A stretch of 64,000 nt of DNA from an uncultured Ruminococcus sp. (GCA_900541505.1 UQKK01000004.1:1-64000), one strand, 5' to 3'; counted from the stretch's first letter, positions 1 to 8,192 are shown. Translations and numbers: made by a program. Notes: generated by a model not told the origin, from the sequence alone.

Positions 1-55
1 GGTATTAGTCCCACTAAGGCTCGAAATAACCTCGCCAAGTGGAAACTATTATACC
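1..55 (+). repeat. Palindromic dispersed repeat, copy 1
   Basis: This 55-base unit is identical to bases 108-162 and nearly identical to 39327-39381. Its ends are complementary (ggtat and atacc), and an inner pair (ccact and agtgg) can also pair, so it folds into an imperfect hairpin. The copy may extend left beyond the window. No reading frame explains it. It resembles a REP- or MITE-like mobile palindrome, but no transposase is nearby. Confidence 0.85.
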
Positions 56-95
56 GTGTTCCACTAACCTCATGCTGCGCCTTTGCCTTGCATTC

Positions 96-162
96 GCTAA
101 GTGCCCAGGTATTAGTCCCACTAAGGCTCGAAATAACCTCGCCAAGTGGAAACTATTATACC
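96..162 (+). repeat. Palindromic dispersed repeat, copy 2
   Basis: The 55-base core (108-162) is identical to bases 1-55. The preceding gctaagtg block is shared with the distant copy at 39315, which extends the unit to 67 bases. The two local copies lie in direct orientation about 107 bases apart, so this end of the window holds at least a tandem pair. Confidence 0.85.
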
Positions 163-480
163 ACTACATTTTGTTTTTTTCCAGCCCCCTTTCCTCTTTC
201 ATTCACTTTTTAGAAATTCCTGGTATTTCCACTTTCAGGAAATACACTTTGTCCAGTTCAAACCGGATAAGTACCAATTTTCTTTTATTTTTTCATTCTT
301 TTTCTGGTATTTGTACCAAATTTTCTTTATACTTAAATAAGAATATGCTTCGCACATTCCTGTGTTGAAGCGTGGCTGCGTCAGCAGGCATTTTCCGATT
401 GCGCACATGGCGCATCCCCTGGGGGACACACTCAAAATAAAGATTTTTACTGATACACGGCAGAAAAAAAGGAGGTTCTT
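163..480. other. Non-coding, AT-rich leader region
   Basis: I see no credible gene here. The stretch is AT-rich and then becomes GC-richer with small inverted repeats near 345-430. Bases 369-396 match 46187-46214 at 24 of 28 positions. It must contain the promoter of the regulator gene at 481, but I could not identify a convincing -35/-10 pair. A strong ribosome site (aaggagg) sits just before base 481. Confidence 0.5.
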
Positions 481-1626
481 ATGATTTCCACGATTGACAA
501 GGACTTAGCGCAGCAGATTGTAAATACTGTCAAGGATGTCTGCGGGTATGATGTCAATTTCATCAACTGCTCCGGTGTCATCTTTGCCAGCACTGATGAA
601 GCGCGCATCGGGACATACCATGAGATTGGCAAAAAGGCAGCGCAGGCAGGCAGTCTTCTGGAAGTGGACACGGACACCGGATTTTCCGGTACTCATAAGG
701 GCGTAAATCTCCCGGTCTACCACAGGGATTCCATTATCGCCGTCATCGGCATCAGCGGTGAGCCAAAAGAGGTGCGCAAGTTTGCCTACCTCGCGGAGCG
801 CATCACGCGTCTCCTCATACGGGAACAGGAAATCAGCGCTTTCAGCCGCAGCGAGGCGGAAAAACGGCACCATATCCTGCAGTCTCTCCTGCGCGCGCAC
901 CCGGACAACTCCGACTACCTTCTGGACTGCCTGGAGGAATTTGGCATAGGAAAGACAGCTCCTAAGCGGCTTATCATCCTCCACATGGACGCCGGATACC
1001 GCCCGGACAAACTGCCGCTGATGGAGCAGAAAATCATGGATTTATTCACCCGCACCCACATCCGCCTCTACACCTATCACTACCCGGATGAATATCTGGC
1101 TGTCATCGCGGATACGGATTATCAGAAATATAAAGACACCTTAAAAGGCTTTGCCGGCAAATACGGAGAGACTCTGCGCATCGCTGCGGGAAAGGCGGTA
1201 AGCGCCCTCTCTCTCTGTGATTCCTATGCTTCAGCCCTGACTGCCTTAAAAAGTCTTGCCGGGACAGCTTCCTCTTTTGCCGACTTTGACGCTCTTACTT
1301 TAGAACTCATCCTCTCCTCTTTGTCAGAAGGCAACCGGGAGGCGTATTTTCAAAAGACCGTTTCGCCTTTATCCGAGGCGGATTTAAACTTACTCTCTGT
1401 CTATTTTGAGGAGGGGCAGTCCCTCGCCAAAACAGCAGAACGCTTATTTCTCCACAAGAATACCCTCCAGTATAAGCTGGACGGCATCTCCAGGAAATGC
1501 GGGCTCAATCCCCGGAAATTCCAGGATGCGGTGCTTCTCTACCTGGCACTGCGCATGAAAATGTGCTATACTTTATCTGGTCCTGAAGAGGAAGAAATGG
1601 AGCAGAACATCACCGTGAAGGAGTAG
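481..1626 (+). CDS. CdaR/PucR-type transcriptional regulator (sugar-diacid regulator family)
   Basis: This 381-residue regulator has the CdaR layout. An N-terminal putative diacid-recognition domain covers roughly residues 1-130, a poorly conserved middle follows, and a C-terminal PucR-type helix-turn-helix (about 310-365) contains the family-like block SLAKTAERLFLHKNTLQYKL. An aaggagg ribosome site precedes the ATG. Family members act as cytoplasmic DNA-binding activators that respond to small acids; PucR relatives control purine use. It stands beside the molybdate and purine genes, so a role in sensing a purine breakdown product is possible, but that is inference from position. The downstream small gene is translationally close. 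Confidence 0.85.
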   Translation: MISTIDKDLAQQIVNTVKDVCGYDVNFINCSGVIFASTDEARIGTYHEIGKKAAQAGSLLEVDTDTGFSGTHKGVNLPVYHRDSIIAVIGISGEPKEVRKFAYLAERITRLLIREQEISAFSRSEAEKRHHILQSLLRAHPDNSDYLLDCLEEFGIGKTAPKRLIILHMDAGYRPDKLPLMEQKIMDLFTRTHIRLYTYHYPDEYLAVIADTDYQKYKDTLKGFAGKYGETLRIAAGKAVSALSLCDSYASALTALKSLAGTASSFADFDALTLELILSSLSEGNREAYFQKTVSPLSEADLNLLSVYFEEGQSLAKTAERLFLHKNTLQYKLDGISRKCGLNPRKFQDAVLLYLALRMKMCYTLSGPEEEEMEQNITVKE

Positions 1627-1635
1627 AAATTTACC

Positions 1636-1959
1636 ATGATTGATAAGAAACTGATACCCGTAGGGGGACTGAAAAAGGAACCATTCTCAGGCAGCCACAA
1701 CGGCATGCGTTATTTTTTTCAGTATGATAAGAAAAAAGACGGGGATACAGAGAAAGAGGATTCCTTTTCTGTATACATCTATCCGGAGCCCTGGTCCTTT
1801 GAGAAGACTCCCGCAGAGGAAATAGAAAAAGCCTCCTTCCCATTCTCGGAAGAAGGCATGGATGCAGCCATCGCCTGGCTGTACGAACAGTTTGAGCAGC
1901 AAAAAGAGAGGTGGCTGACGGCTTCCAAGGACGCCATGCACACGGTACTCGCCAAGTAG
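1636..1959 (+). CDS. Small conserved-looking protein of unknown function
   Basis: This is a 107-residue acidic protein that I do not recognise. It has no signal peptide, membrane segment or cysteine motif. The N-terminal half is rich in aromatic residues and looks beta-structured, and the C-terminal third (residues about 75-105) is predicted-helix-like. The ribosome site AAGGAG overlaps the stop codon region of the regulator at 481-1626, and the gap is only nine bases, so the two genes are probably cotranscribed and coupled. Codon use resembles its neighbours. It could be an accessory to the regulator; there is no direct evidence for a function. Confidence 0.65.
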   Translation: MIDKKLIPVGGLKKEPFSGSHNGMRYFFQYDKKKDGDTEKEDSFSVYIYPEPWSFEKTPAEEIEKASFPFSEEGMDAAIAWLYEQFEQQKERWLTASKDAMHTVLAK

Positions 1960-1994
1960 ACAAAGCAGAGAATCGTTGTCGTTTTCAGTTCTGC

Positions 1995-2039
1995 TACCCT
2001 CTCTTTACAAGAGGTGTGTGTCCTTGTATAGAGAGGGTA
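1995..2039. repeat. Dispersed hairpin repeat, family B copy 1
   Basis: Perfect ten-base arms (taccctctct and agagagggta) enclose a core with gtgtgtccttgta. The same layout recurs at 54939-54985 and, with different stem bases, at 42299-42330. It lies between two convergent genes. It lacks a U-run on either side, so it is not a standard terminator. Confidence 0.75.
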
Positions 2040-2168
2040 TGTGTGTATCATGGAACTTTTGCAAGCCCTTTTTTGTACTTTATAACCTTTTCATATTCTT
2101 TAGAATTTCTTCCAATTTTTGTCACAGCCGATTCACATTTGCCTGTTATTCTAAGCATATGAAAAACA

Positions 2169-2216
2169 GAAGACAATGGCTGTATCTGCAGCCTGCAGAT
2201 GCGGCCATTGGACTTC
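2169..2216. other. Strong intergenic hairpin between convergent genes
   Basis: Three stacked complementary blocks build a long stem: gaag/cttc, aatggc/gccatt and atctgcag/ctgcagat, with a one-base apex. It lies between the small gene ending at 1959 and the ModE-like gene ending at 2253 on the other strand. No U-tract follows on either strand, so it may be an mRNA 3'-end stabiliser or a weak bidirectional terminator. Confidence 0.6.
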
Positions 2217-2252
2217 GCCTAAACCATATAGAAGACATCGTTTCTATCATTT

Positions 2253-2600
2253 TTAAATCTGTTCTTTGTATTCCGGAAAGTATTCCCGGAATCTTTTTTT
2301 TGTGTATGCCCGGATGTCCTCATTCATGTTCTCATATCTTGTCAGAAGGGATTTTCCTTCCTCCGTGAGTGTACATTTTCCGCCCCGGTCCCCTCCATGC
2401 CTTCGCACGATGAGGTCATAGTGCAATTCCTGCTCTGCGCGGTTGACGATTTTCCATCCCTTGCTGTAGGACATCCCCATCATAGCACATGCCTCTTTCA
2501 TGGAGCCGGTCTGTTCAATCCTGCTCATCAACATAGTAAGCCCCGGACCAAATACCAAATCTTCATTATAAATTTTTACTTTAATCACCGGATGAAACAT
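2253..2600 (-). CDS. ModE-like winged helix regulator (DNA-binding domain only)
   Basis: This 115-residue protein matches the N-terminal winged-helix domain of ModE, the molybdate-responsive regulator. The helix-turn-helix lies around residues 25-60 (GSMKEACAMMGMSYSKGWKI) and is followed by the wing RRHGGDRGG. The molybdate-binding Mop domains of full-length ModE are absent, as in many short clostridial homologues. It is the last gene of modA-modB-modC, and its natural target would be the palindromes in front of modA. It may sense molybdate indirectly or bind DNA constitutively. The family assignment is firm; the regulatory direction is inferred. Confidence 0.85.
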   Translation of the reverse strand: MFHPVIKVKIYNEDLVFGPGLTMLMSRIEQTGSMKEACAMMGMSYSKGWKIVNRAEQELHYDLIVRRHGGDRGGKCTLTEEGKSLLTRYENMNEDIRAYTKKRFREYFPEYKEQI

Positions 2601-2625
2601 CTTTCCCCCTCCTGTCTCACGTTTC

Positions 2626-3669
2626 CTATTCTTCCAACAATAATATTTTTTCCGGGTTTACATGTACGAATCGCGGTATTTGCTTATCTCCCCGCTCCCG
2701 TTTCATCCACATAGCCCCTTTTGGTTCATCCGCATTTTGGAACAACAGAATCCATTCAAAGGGGGATTCTGTTTTCTCTCCGGGCAATACACGGATGAGA
2801 TTTTCAGTCTGCGTACCTTCTCCCACGGGCAGAAAATCATGGGCACGCACTCCCACATAGGCGAGTTTTTCCGGGATTTCCCGGTGTACTCTAAATTCTA
2901 TGCCCCAGTCCGCGGCGTACACCCTGTCTTCGCCTCTTCTCTCCGCCCTGGAAATATTTTTACATCCGGTCAGTCTCGCCGCCATCATGCGCCTTGGCTC
3001 ATCAAAGAGCTCTTTCGTATCTCCGCACACCAGATTGACGCCCTCCCCCATGACCATAGTCCTGTCACAGAGTCTGTAAATCTCATCCCGGTCATGGCTC
3101 ACGATAATCGTACAGCCTGGAAAATGACTCAGATGCTCCTTTAACTCTAACTGCAGCTCCTCCTTTAAATAACTGTCCATGGCGGAAAACGGCTCGTCCA
3201 GCAGGAGAATATCCGGCTCAGAGGCAAGAATCCTCGCCAGAGCCGCCCGCTGCTGCTGCCCGCCGGATAATTTGTAAGGATATTGCTTTTCCAGTCCTTC
3301 TAAATGGAACTGTTTTAAAAGTTCCCCCACCTTCTTCTGCCGGTTCTCTTTTCTGCGGTCTCTCAATCCCGCCGCCACATTCGCCTCCACGGTCATATTC
3401 GGAAACAGCGCGTAATTTTGGAACAAATACCCCACCCGTCTCTTCTGCGGCGCCAGATTCACCCTTGCTCTCCCATCATAGAAGACAGTCTTGTCTGTGC
3501 GGATGAGACCGCTATCCGGCGTGACAATGCCCGCCACCGCCTTCAGCGTCATACTTTTCCCGCAGCCTGAAGCGCCCAAGATACCCAAAGTTCCTTCCTC
3601 CATGGAGAACTGCATATCCAGTTTAAAATTTTTCAATTTTTTTTGAAATTCTGCCTCTAATCGCTGCAC
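2626..3669 (-). CDS. modC: Molybdate ABC transporter ATP-binding protein ModC
   Basis: This 347-residue ATPase powers molybdate import. It has a Walker A motif (GASGCGKS, about residues 32-39), the Q-loop region, an ABC signature (LSGGQQQR) and a Walker B motif (ILLLDEPFSAMD). The C-terminal 120 residues form the TOBE/Mop-like oxyanion-binding extension typical of ModC. The gene follows modB by three bases, so the two are translated as a unit. Molybdate supply fits the adjacent molybdenum hydroxylase system. It could in principle carry tungstate; the sequence does not separate these. Confidence 0.93.
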   Translation of the reverse strand: MQRLEAEFQKKLKNFKLDMQFSMEEGTLGILGASGCGKSMTLKAVAGIVTPDSGLIRTDKTVFYDGRARVNLAPQKRRVGYLFQNYALFPNMTVEANVAAGLRDRRKENRQKKVGELLKQFHLEGLEKQYPYKLSGGQQQRAALARILASEPDILLLDEPFSAMDSYLKEELQLELKEHLSHFPGCTIIVSHDRDEIYRLCDRTMVMGEGVNLVCGDTKELFDEPRRMMAARLTGCKNISRAERRGEDRVYAADWGIEFRVHREIPEKLAYVGVRAHDFLPVGEGTQTENLIRVLPGEKTESPFEWILLFQNADEPKGAMWMKRERGDKQIPRFVHVNPEKILLLEE

Positions 3670-3672
3670 ATC

Positions 3673-4347
3673 CTACCTCCGGTTATATTTCTGGAACACA
3701 TATGTCACATAATTCATGCCAGTTACCACAAAGAAGGAAATCACCACCAAAATAAAGACATACTGGTAGGCGCCCTCCATATCTCCTGCCGACACTTTGG
3801 AGTAGACCGCCAGCGGCAGGGTCCTTGTCTTCCCCTCGATATTCCCGGCAATCATCGCCGTGGCGCCAAATTCTCCCAATCCTCTCGCAAAAGCGAGGAT
3901 TCCGCCGGAAAGGATACCCGACAGAGCATTGGGAAACAGCACCCTCCAGAAGATTCTCCACTCTGACATTCCCAGAGTCCTGCCCGCATTGAGCAGGTTG
4001 CTATCCACCTGTTCAAAAGCCCCTCTGGCAGAACGGTACATCATGGGAAATGAAATAACGACCGCTGCCAGTACCGTGGCTCCCCAGGAAAAGGCTATCT
4101 TCACCCCGAAGAAGTCCAAAAAGAACTGACCCAGCGGTCGTTTTACTCCAAAAATGTACAGCAGGAAAAATCCTGCAACCGTCGGTGGAAGTACAAGCGG
4201 AAGGGTCAGTATCCCGTCACACACCATCTTCAGTTTTTCATGGCGCATCCTCACCACCCAGTAGGCAACTGCTATCCCGATAAAAAATGTGATAAAGATA
4301 GACAGGGATGCCGTCTTAAGTGAAATCAAGATTGGTGACCATTCCAT
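3673..4347 (-). CDS. modB: Molybdate ABC transporter permease ModB
   Basis: This inner-membrane permease of about 224 residues has five or six hydrophobic segments and the cytoplasmic coupling loop (EWRIFWRVLFPNALSGI and the following GLGEFGA) of the ModB/CysT family. I chose the internal methionine (MEWSPILISL) because GAGGG lies seven bases upstream, whereas the earlier ATG at 4368 has no ribosome site. It is separated from modA by 84 bases that hold a hairpin at 4369-4408, which could reduce permease expression relative to the binding protein. Confidence 0.92.
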   Translation of the reverse strand: MEWSPILISLKTASLSIFITFFIGIAVAYWVVRMRHEKLKMVCDGILTLPLVLPPTVAGFFLLYIFGVKRPLGQFFLDFFGVKIAFSWGATVLAAVVISFPMMYRSARGAFEQVDSNLLNAGRTLGMSEWRIFWRVLFPNALSGILSGGILAFARGLGEFGATAMIAGNIEGKTRTLPLAVYSKVSAGDMEGAYQYVFILVVISFFVVTGMNYVTYVFQKYNRR

Positions 4348-4368
4348 CCTTCTTCCCTCATACAGCAT

Positions 4369-4408
4369 CGGTGTACAGACGGCACTCTGACCTGCGCCCT
4401 ATACACCG
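4369..4408 (-). other. Intercistronic hairpin between modA and modB
   Basis: Seven-base complementary arms (cggtgta and tacaccg) flank a 26-base loop directly downstream of modA. Such structures after genes for binding proteins often protect the upstream message or attenuate the downstream genes. No U-run follows, so full termination is unlikely. Confidence 0.45.
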
Positions 4409-4431
4409 ACAGCTTCTTTCTCTTTCTTTTC

Positions 4432-5268
4432 TTATTCAGTATACTTGATAAATCCGTATTCTTCAAATACTTTAATAGCTTCATCGCTCTGTAAGAACTC
4501 TACGAATTTCTGCGCCGCATCTTTATTTGCGGAAGCGGACACGATTCCCACCGGATAGATTGCCGGAGCAGCCAGGCTGTCAGCAGGTGCTTCTGCCACC
4601 ACCTTCACCTGGTCGGTTGTCGCCGCATCGGTCGCATACACGATTCCTACATCAGCGCTTCCCTCTGCTACCCAGTTGAGCACTTCTGTCACATTAGTAC
4701 CAAGGCTTGCCTTAGCGGAAACTTCCTCCCACAGTCCCAGGTTGGTCAGTGCCTCCTCTGAATACTGTCCTACCGGTACGCTGGCAGGGTCACCGATGGC
4801 GATAGTCTCCGCTTTTGTAATATCCGTAAAGTCATTCAGTTCTAAATCAGAATCCGCGGAAGTGATGAGCACAATCTTATTCTCCAAAAGATTTACAACA
4901 GAATCTGTATCCACCAGACTCTCCTCCACCAGCGCATCCATCTGCTTCGTTGCCGCGGACATGAAGACGTCTGCCTCGATTCCTTCCTCTATCTGTGTCT
5001 GCAGCTTTCCTGAGCTGTCATATGTTCCCTTCACGGTAATGTTCGGATTCTGTTCCTCGAACATGGGAATCAGTTCGTCCTCATAGGAATACTCCAGACT
5101 TGCCGCAGCCGCAATCAGAAGTTCTACAGGCTCCTCGTCAGAAGCCGCCTCTGCCTCTGTCTTCTCGTCTGTTGCTTTGTTCGTCTCCTCTTTGGAGCTG
5201 CAGCCCAAAGCCAACGTTCCTGCAAGCGCTGCTGTCAGTAAGATTGCCGTCATTTTTCTTCTTTTCAT
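4432..5268 (-). CDS. modA: Molybdate-binding lipoprotein ModA
   Basis: This 278-residue extracytoplasmic solute-binding protein begins with a basic N-terminus, a hydrophobic stretch and a lipobox (LALGC, cysteine 23), so it is membrane-anchored on the outer face. A low-complexity Glu/Ala linker follows, then the ModA fold with AAAASLEYSYEDELIP, where the serine would contact the oxyanion. An aggagg site lies nine bases before the ATG. It is the first gene of modA-modB-modC-modE and has a recognisable promoter with an overlapping palindrome. Confidence 0.93.
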   Translation of the reverse strand: MKRRKMTAILLTAALAGTLALGCSSKEETNKATDEKTEAEAASDEEPVELLIAAAASLEYSYEDELIPMFEEQNPNITVKGTYDSSGKLQTQIEEGIEADVFMSAATKQMDALVEESLVDTDSVVNLLENKIVLITSADSDLELNDFTDITKAETIAIGDPASVPVGQYSEEALTNLGLWEEVSAKASLGTNVTEVLNWVAEGSADVGIVYATDAATTDQVKVVAEAPADSLAAPAIYPVGIVSASANKDAAQKFVEFLQSDEAIKVFEEYGFIKYTE

Positions 5269-5304
5269 AATACTGTCCTCCTATGTAATTTTCCATTCAC
5301 TGGT

Positions 5305-5338
5305 ATTATACAGCAAGTTATTTTTAAAAACAACTTGC
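5305..5338 (-). promoter_or_regulatory. modA promoter with overlapping palindromic operator
   Basis: On the minus strand, TTGTTT (5333-5328) and a perfect TATAAT (5310-5305) are separated by 17 bases. The -35 box and spacer are covered by a nearly perfect 26-base palindrome at 5313-5338 (arms gcaagtt and aacttgc). A repressor bound there would block polymerase. The ModE-like protein encoded at the end of the operon is the obvious candidate; this is inference. Confidence 0.7.
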
Positions 5339-5351
5339 TTTCCAAATAAAA

Positions 5352-5368
5352 GTTGCCTTATATGCAAC
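5352..5368. promoter_or_regulatory. Second palindrome upstream of the modA promoter
   Basis: The 17-base sequence has arms gttgc and gcaac around a seven-base AT-rich centre. It lies about 15 bases upstream of the promoter palindrome and shares its gttg/caac flavour, so it may be a second binding site for the same regulator. Confidence 0.45.
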
Positions 5369-5410
5369 GGTTGTTACTGTCAAGAAGTCTGGGGCTACGC
5401 TGTAACAGGC

Positions 5411-5452
5411 AGAGCCATCCGGTCTCTCTCCCGGATGACTCTGTCTTTTTTT
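5411..5452 (+). terminator. Plus-strand oriented intrinsic terminator
   Basis: A 12-base stem with one mismatch (agagccatccgg and ccggatgactct) is followed on the plus strand by gtc and seven T residues. Both flanking genes are on the minus strand, so this terminator points against their transcription. It would stop an antisense transcript coming across modA. Confidence 0.6.
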
Positions 5453-5453
5453 A

Positions 5454-5620
5454 TTCTATAGGAAATTCGGAGAAATTTCCTATAGAACAAAAATCCTCCG
5501 GGTGGAATGCACACGAGCGCATGAGGTAACATGTCGCTAAAGCGACTGCGCTCGGCGCGCAAAGTGGGAAAGCCCCTCAAGATTGAGAGGAAGGGGAGTT
5601 GAAGTGGGCTTGCCCACTTT
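5454..5620. repeat. Cluster of three inverted repeats downstream of the xanthine dehydrogenase gene
   Basis: Three hairpins stand side by side. Bases 5454-5487 form a 14-base stem (ttctataggaaatt) with a six-base loop. Bases 5514-5554 have arms cgagcgc/gcgctcg with a nested gtcgct/agcgac stem. Bases 5561-5620 have arms aaagtggg/cccacttt. None is followed by a clear U-run in the minus direction, but together they may form the 3' end of the operon transcript. Confidence 0.55.
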
Positions 5621-5630
5621 GTTCTCTTTT

Positions 5631-8192
5631 CTATTTCTTCTTTTTCTCGTAAGGCGTTCCCACGAGCGGCAGCTTTGTCTGGAAATCATGATTCCATTTA
5701 TAGTATGCTCCCGCAATCGCCGGCGCGGTCGGTATGGACGTAATCTCACCGATACCAATTGCCCCGTATCCCTCTTTGATTCCCGGCTTTTCTACAATAA
5801 TTGCCTCCACATCCGGAACTTTATCTGCCTTGAAAAGTCCCAGAGTACCAAAACGGGAAACCGGATAACCGTCTTTCAGCTCATATTTTTCTGTCAGGGC
5901 ATAGCCCAGGCTCATCACCACGCCGCCCTCAATCTGCCCTTCCACGCTGATGGGATTCACTGCTTTTCCCACGTCGTGGGCAGCCACCATTTTCTTCACG
6001 GTCCCATCCTCATTGAGGATACATACCTGGGTGGCATATCCATACGCCACATGGGAAACAGGGTTTGGCACATCGCTTCCCATTTTATCTGTCTTTGCCA
6101 GATACTCCCCATAGTATTCTTTTCCTTCCAGCTCCGCGAGAGTCGCTGCCTTTCTGTCTTCGATGAGCTTCTCACAGGCGCGCCTTGCCGCCTCCCCGGT
6201 TATCAATGTCTGTCTGGACCCCGATGTGGTACCGGAATCCGGTGAATCCGCCGTATTCGGGCGGCAGTATACAATCTCATCCAGGGACAGACCGGCTGTC
6301 TCTGATACCACCTGTGTCAGCACGGTGCCAAGCCCCTGTCCGATACAGGAAGCCCCGGCATGAATTTCCACTTTTCCGTCTTTAACCAGCAGGCGGCAGC
6401 GTCCCCAGTCCGGAAGCCCCACACCGACGCCGGCATTTTTCATGGCACAGCCGATTCCCGCGTAAGGCTCACTCTCGTAAATCTCTTTTACTGCCTCCAG
6501 TGTCTCCGCCAGTCCGGTGGAATCATCTGCAATCTGTCCATTCGGCAGTACCTGTCCGGGACGGATGGCATTGCGGTAGCGGAACTCCCAGGGCGAGATT
6601 CCCACCATCTCAGCCAGCAAGTCCAGATTTCTCTCCGAGCCAAAGCAGGTCTGCGTCACGCCGAACCCGCGGAATGCCCCTGCGGGCGGATTGTTGGTGT
6701 AGATTGCCTTCCCGTCGATGTCAATGACCTGGAAATTATAAGGTCCCGCCGCATGGGTGCAGGCACGCTGCAAAACAGGTCCTCCCAGGGAAGCATAGGC
6801 ACCGGTATCGGATACGACCACTGCCTTCATCGCTGTGAGATATCCATTCTCATCACACGCGGTAGTGATATCCATCCACATGGGATGACGCTTCGGATGG
6901 ATAACTAGACTTTCCTGTCTGGACAATTTTACTTTCACGATACGCTTTGTCAGATAGGCGATAAGCGCCGCGTGATGCTGCACACTGACATCCTCTTTTC
7001 CTCCGAAGCCGCCGCCTACCAGCTTATTTTCCACGACCACCTTCTCCGGCGGCAGTCCCAGCATGATACAGCACTCGTGCTGGGTATCATAGGTTCCCTG
7101 GTCTGTGGAGTAGATGAAAACTCCATCCTCATCAAAGGGCATAGCTACCGCACACTCCGGCTCCAGGAAGGCATGTTCTGTCCACGGCGTCTCGTAATGC
7201 CGCGTCACTTTATATTTGGATGCCGCGATGACCTCATCGGCATTTCCGCGCACCAGATGCTCATGCGCCAGGACATTGCCGGACTCATGTACCAGAGGCG
7301 CATCTTCTTTCATCGCCTCAAAGGGGTCAAGCACCGGTTCCAGGACTTCATAATCTACCTTTATCTTCGCCTTGGCGCTCTCCAAAATCTCCGGTGTTTC
7401 CGCCGCCACCAGACAGATGGCATCGCCTAAATAATGTGTGATTTTTCCCACGGGAATCATGGTATCCCAATCCTGTTTGAGATGTCCCACTTTTACATTA
7501 CCCGGCACATCATCCGCTGTATACACGCCGATGACCCCTTCCATCGCCAGAGCTTCCTCCGCGTGGATTGCCAGCACCTTTGCCCTGGGGTATTCGGAAC
7601 GCACCGCGCTGCCGTAAATCATCCCGTCCAGGTAGATGTCGTCAGGATATTCCCCGGTGCCCGTCACCTTCTCCCTGGCGTCAATCCTCTGTATCGCCTG
7701 GCCTACATTGACAACACCGTTGTCATCCCCGACCGGAAGATTTTCTCTGAAAATCTTCGCGCTTAAGAGGATGCCTTCGATAATCTTCTTATATCCCGTA
7801 CAGCGGCAGATATTGTTGCGGATTGCCGCAACCACCTCCAGCCGGGTGGGATTCGGATTTTTGTCTATAAGCCCTTTGGCGCACATCACCATGCCGGGAA
7901 TACAGAAGCCGCACTGTACCGCCCCTGCGGTGGCAAATGCATAGGTATACACATCCTTCTCCCTGTCGCTTAAGCCTTCCACTGTGATGATTTCTTTTCC
8001 CTCCACCTTGGAAAGCGTTGGGATACACGCCCTTGTCGCTTTTCCGTCCACCAGCACGGTGCAGGTTCCACAGGCGCCCTGGCTGCACCCGTCCTTGACG
8101 GAGGTCAGGTGTAAATCATCCCGAAGGAACCGCATCAGTTTCTTATCCTTCTCTACTTCATATTTCTTTCCATTTACAAGAACCGTAATCAT
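5631..8192 (-). CDS. Selenium-dependent xanthine dehydrogenase type molybdoenzyme (2Fe-2S plus molybdopterin domains)
   Basis: This protein of about 853 residues joins two parts. The first 160 residues carry two [2Fe-2S] clusters (C36, C41, C44, C56, then CGFC and CRC). The remainder is the molybdopterin subunit, with GGGFGGKE, AFRGFG and a C-terminal IGEIT that supplies the likely catalytic Glu. It fits the family annotated as selenium-dependent xanthine dehydrogenase, in which selenium is a labile ligand, not selenocysteine. No FAD domain is present. The start at 8192 overlaps the previous stop as ATGA, showing coupling. Expected role: hydroxylation or reduction of purines between xanthine and urate. 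The exact substrate is not proven. Confidence 0.9.
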   Translation of the reverse strand: MITVLVNGKKYEVEKDKKLMRFLRDDLHLTSVKDGCSQGACGTCTVLVDGKATRACIPTLSKVEGKEIITVEGLSDREKDVYTYAFATAGAVQCGFCIPGMVMCAKGLIDKNPNPTRLEVVAAIRNNICRCTGYKKIIEGILLSAKIFRENLPVGDDNGVVNVGQAIQRIDAREKVTGTGEYPDDIYLDGMIYGSAVRSEYPRAKVLAIHAEEALAMEGVIGVYTADDVPGNVKVGHLKQDWDTMIPVGKITHYLGDAICLVAAETPEILESAKAKIKVDYEVLEPVLDPFEAMKEDAPLVHESGNVLAHEHLVRGNADEVIAASKYKVTRHYETPWTEHAFLEPECAVAMPFDEDGVFIYSTDQGTYDTQHECCIMLGLPPEKVVVENKLVGGGFGGKEDVSVQHHAALIAYLTKRIVKVKLSRQESLVIHPKRHPMWMDITTACDENGYLTAMKAVVVSDTGAYASLGGPVLQRACTHAAGPYNFQVIDIDGKAIYTNNPPAGAFRGFGVTQTCFGSERNLDLLAEMVGISPWEFRYRNAIRPGQVLPNGQIADDSTGLAETLEAVKEIYESEPYAGIGCAMKNAGVGVGLPDWGRCRLLVKDGKVEIHAGASCIGQGLGTVLTQVVSETAGLSLDEIVYCRPNTADSPDSGTTSGSRQTLITGEAARRACEKLIEDRKAATLAELEGKEYYGEYLAKTDKMGSDVPNPVSHVAYGYATQVCILNEDGTVKKMVAAHDVGKAVNPISVEGQIEGGVVMSLGYALTEKYELKDGYPVSRFGTLGLFKADKVPDVEAIIVEKPGIKEGYGAIGIGEITSIPTAPAIAGAYYKWNHDFQTKLPLVGTPYEKKKK

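Noticed and set aside
1..162. CRISPR array suggested by two identical 55-base units
   Set aside because: Only two units are local, the unit is too long and palindromic along its whole length, and there are no cas genes.
5631..8192. Possible selenocysteine in the selenium-dependent enzyme
   Set aside because: No in-frame TGA interrupts the gene. In this family selenium is a labile non-protein ligand.
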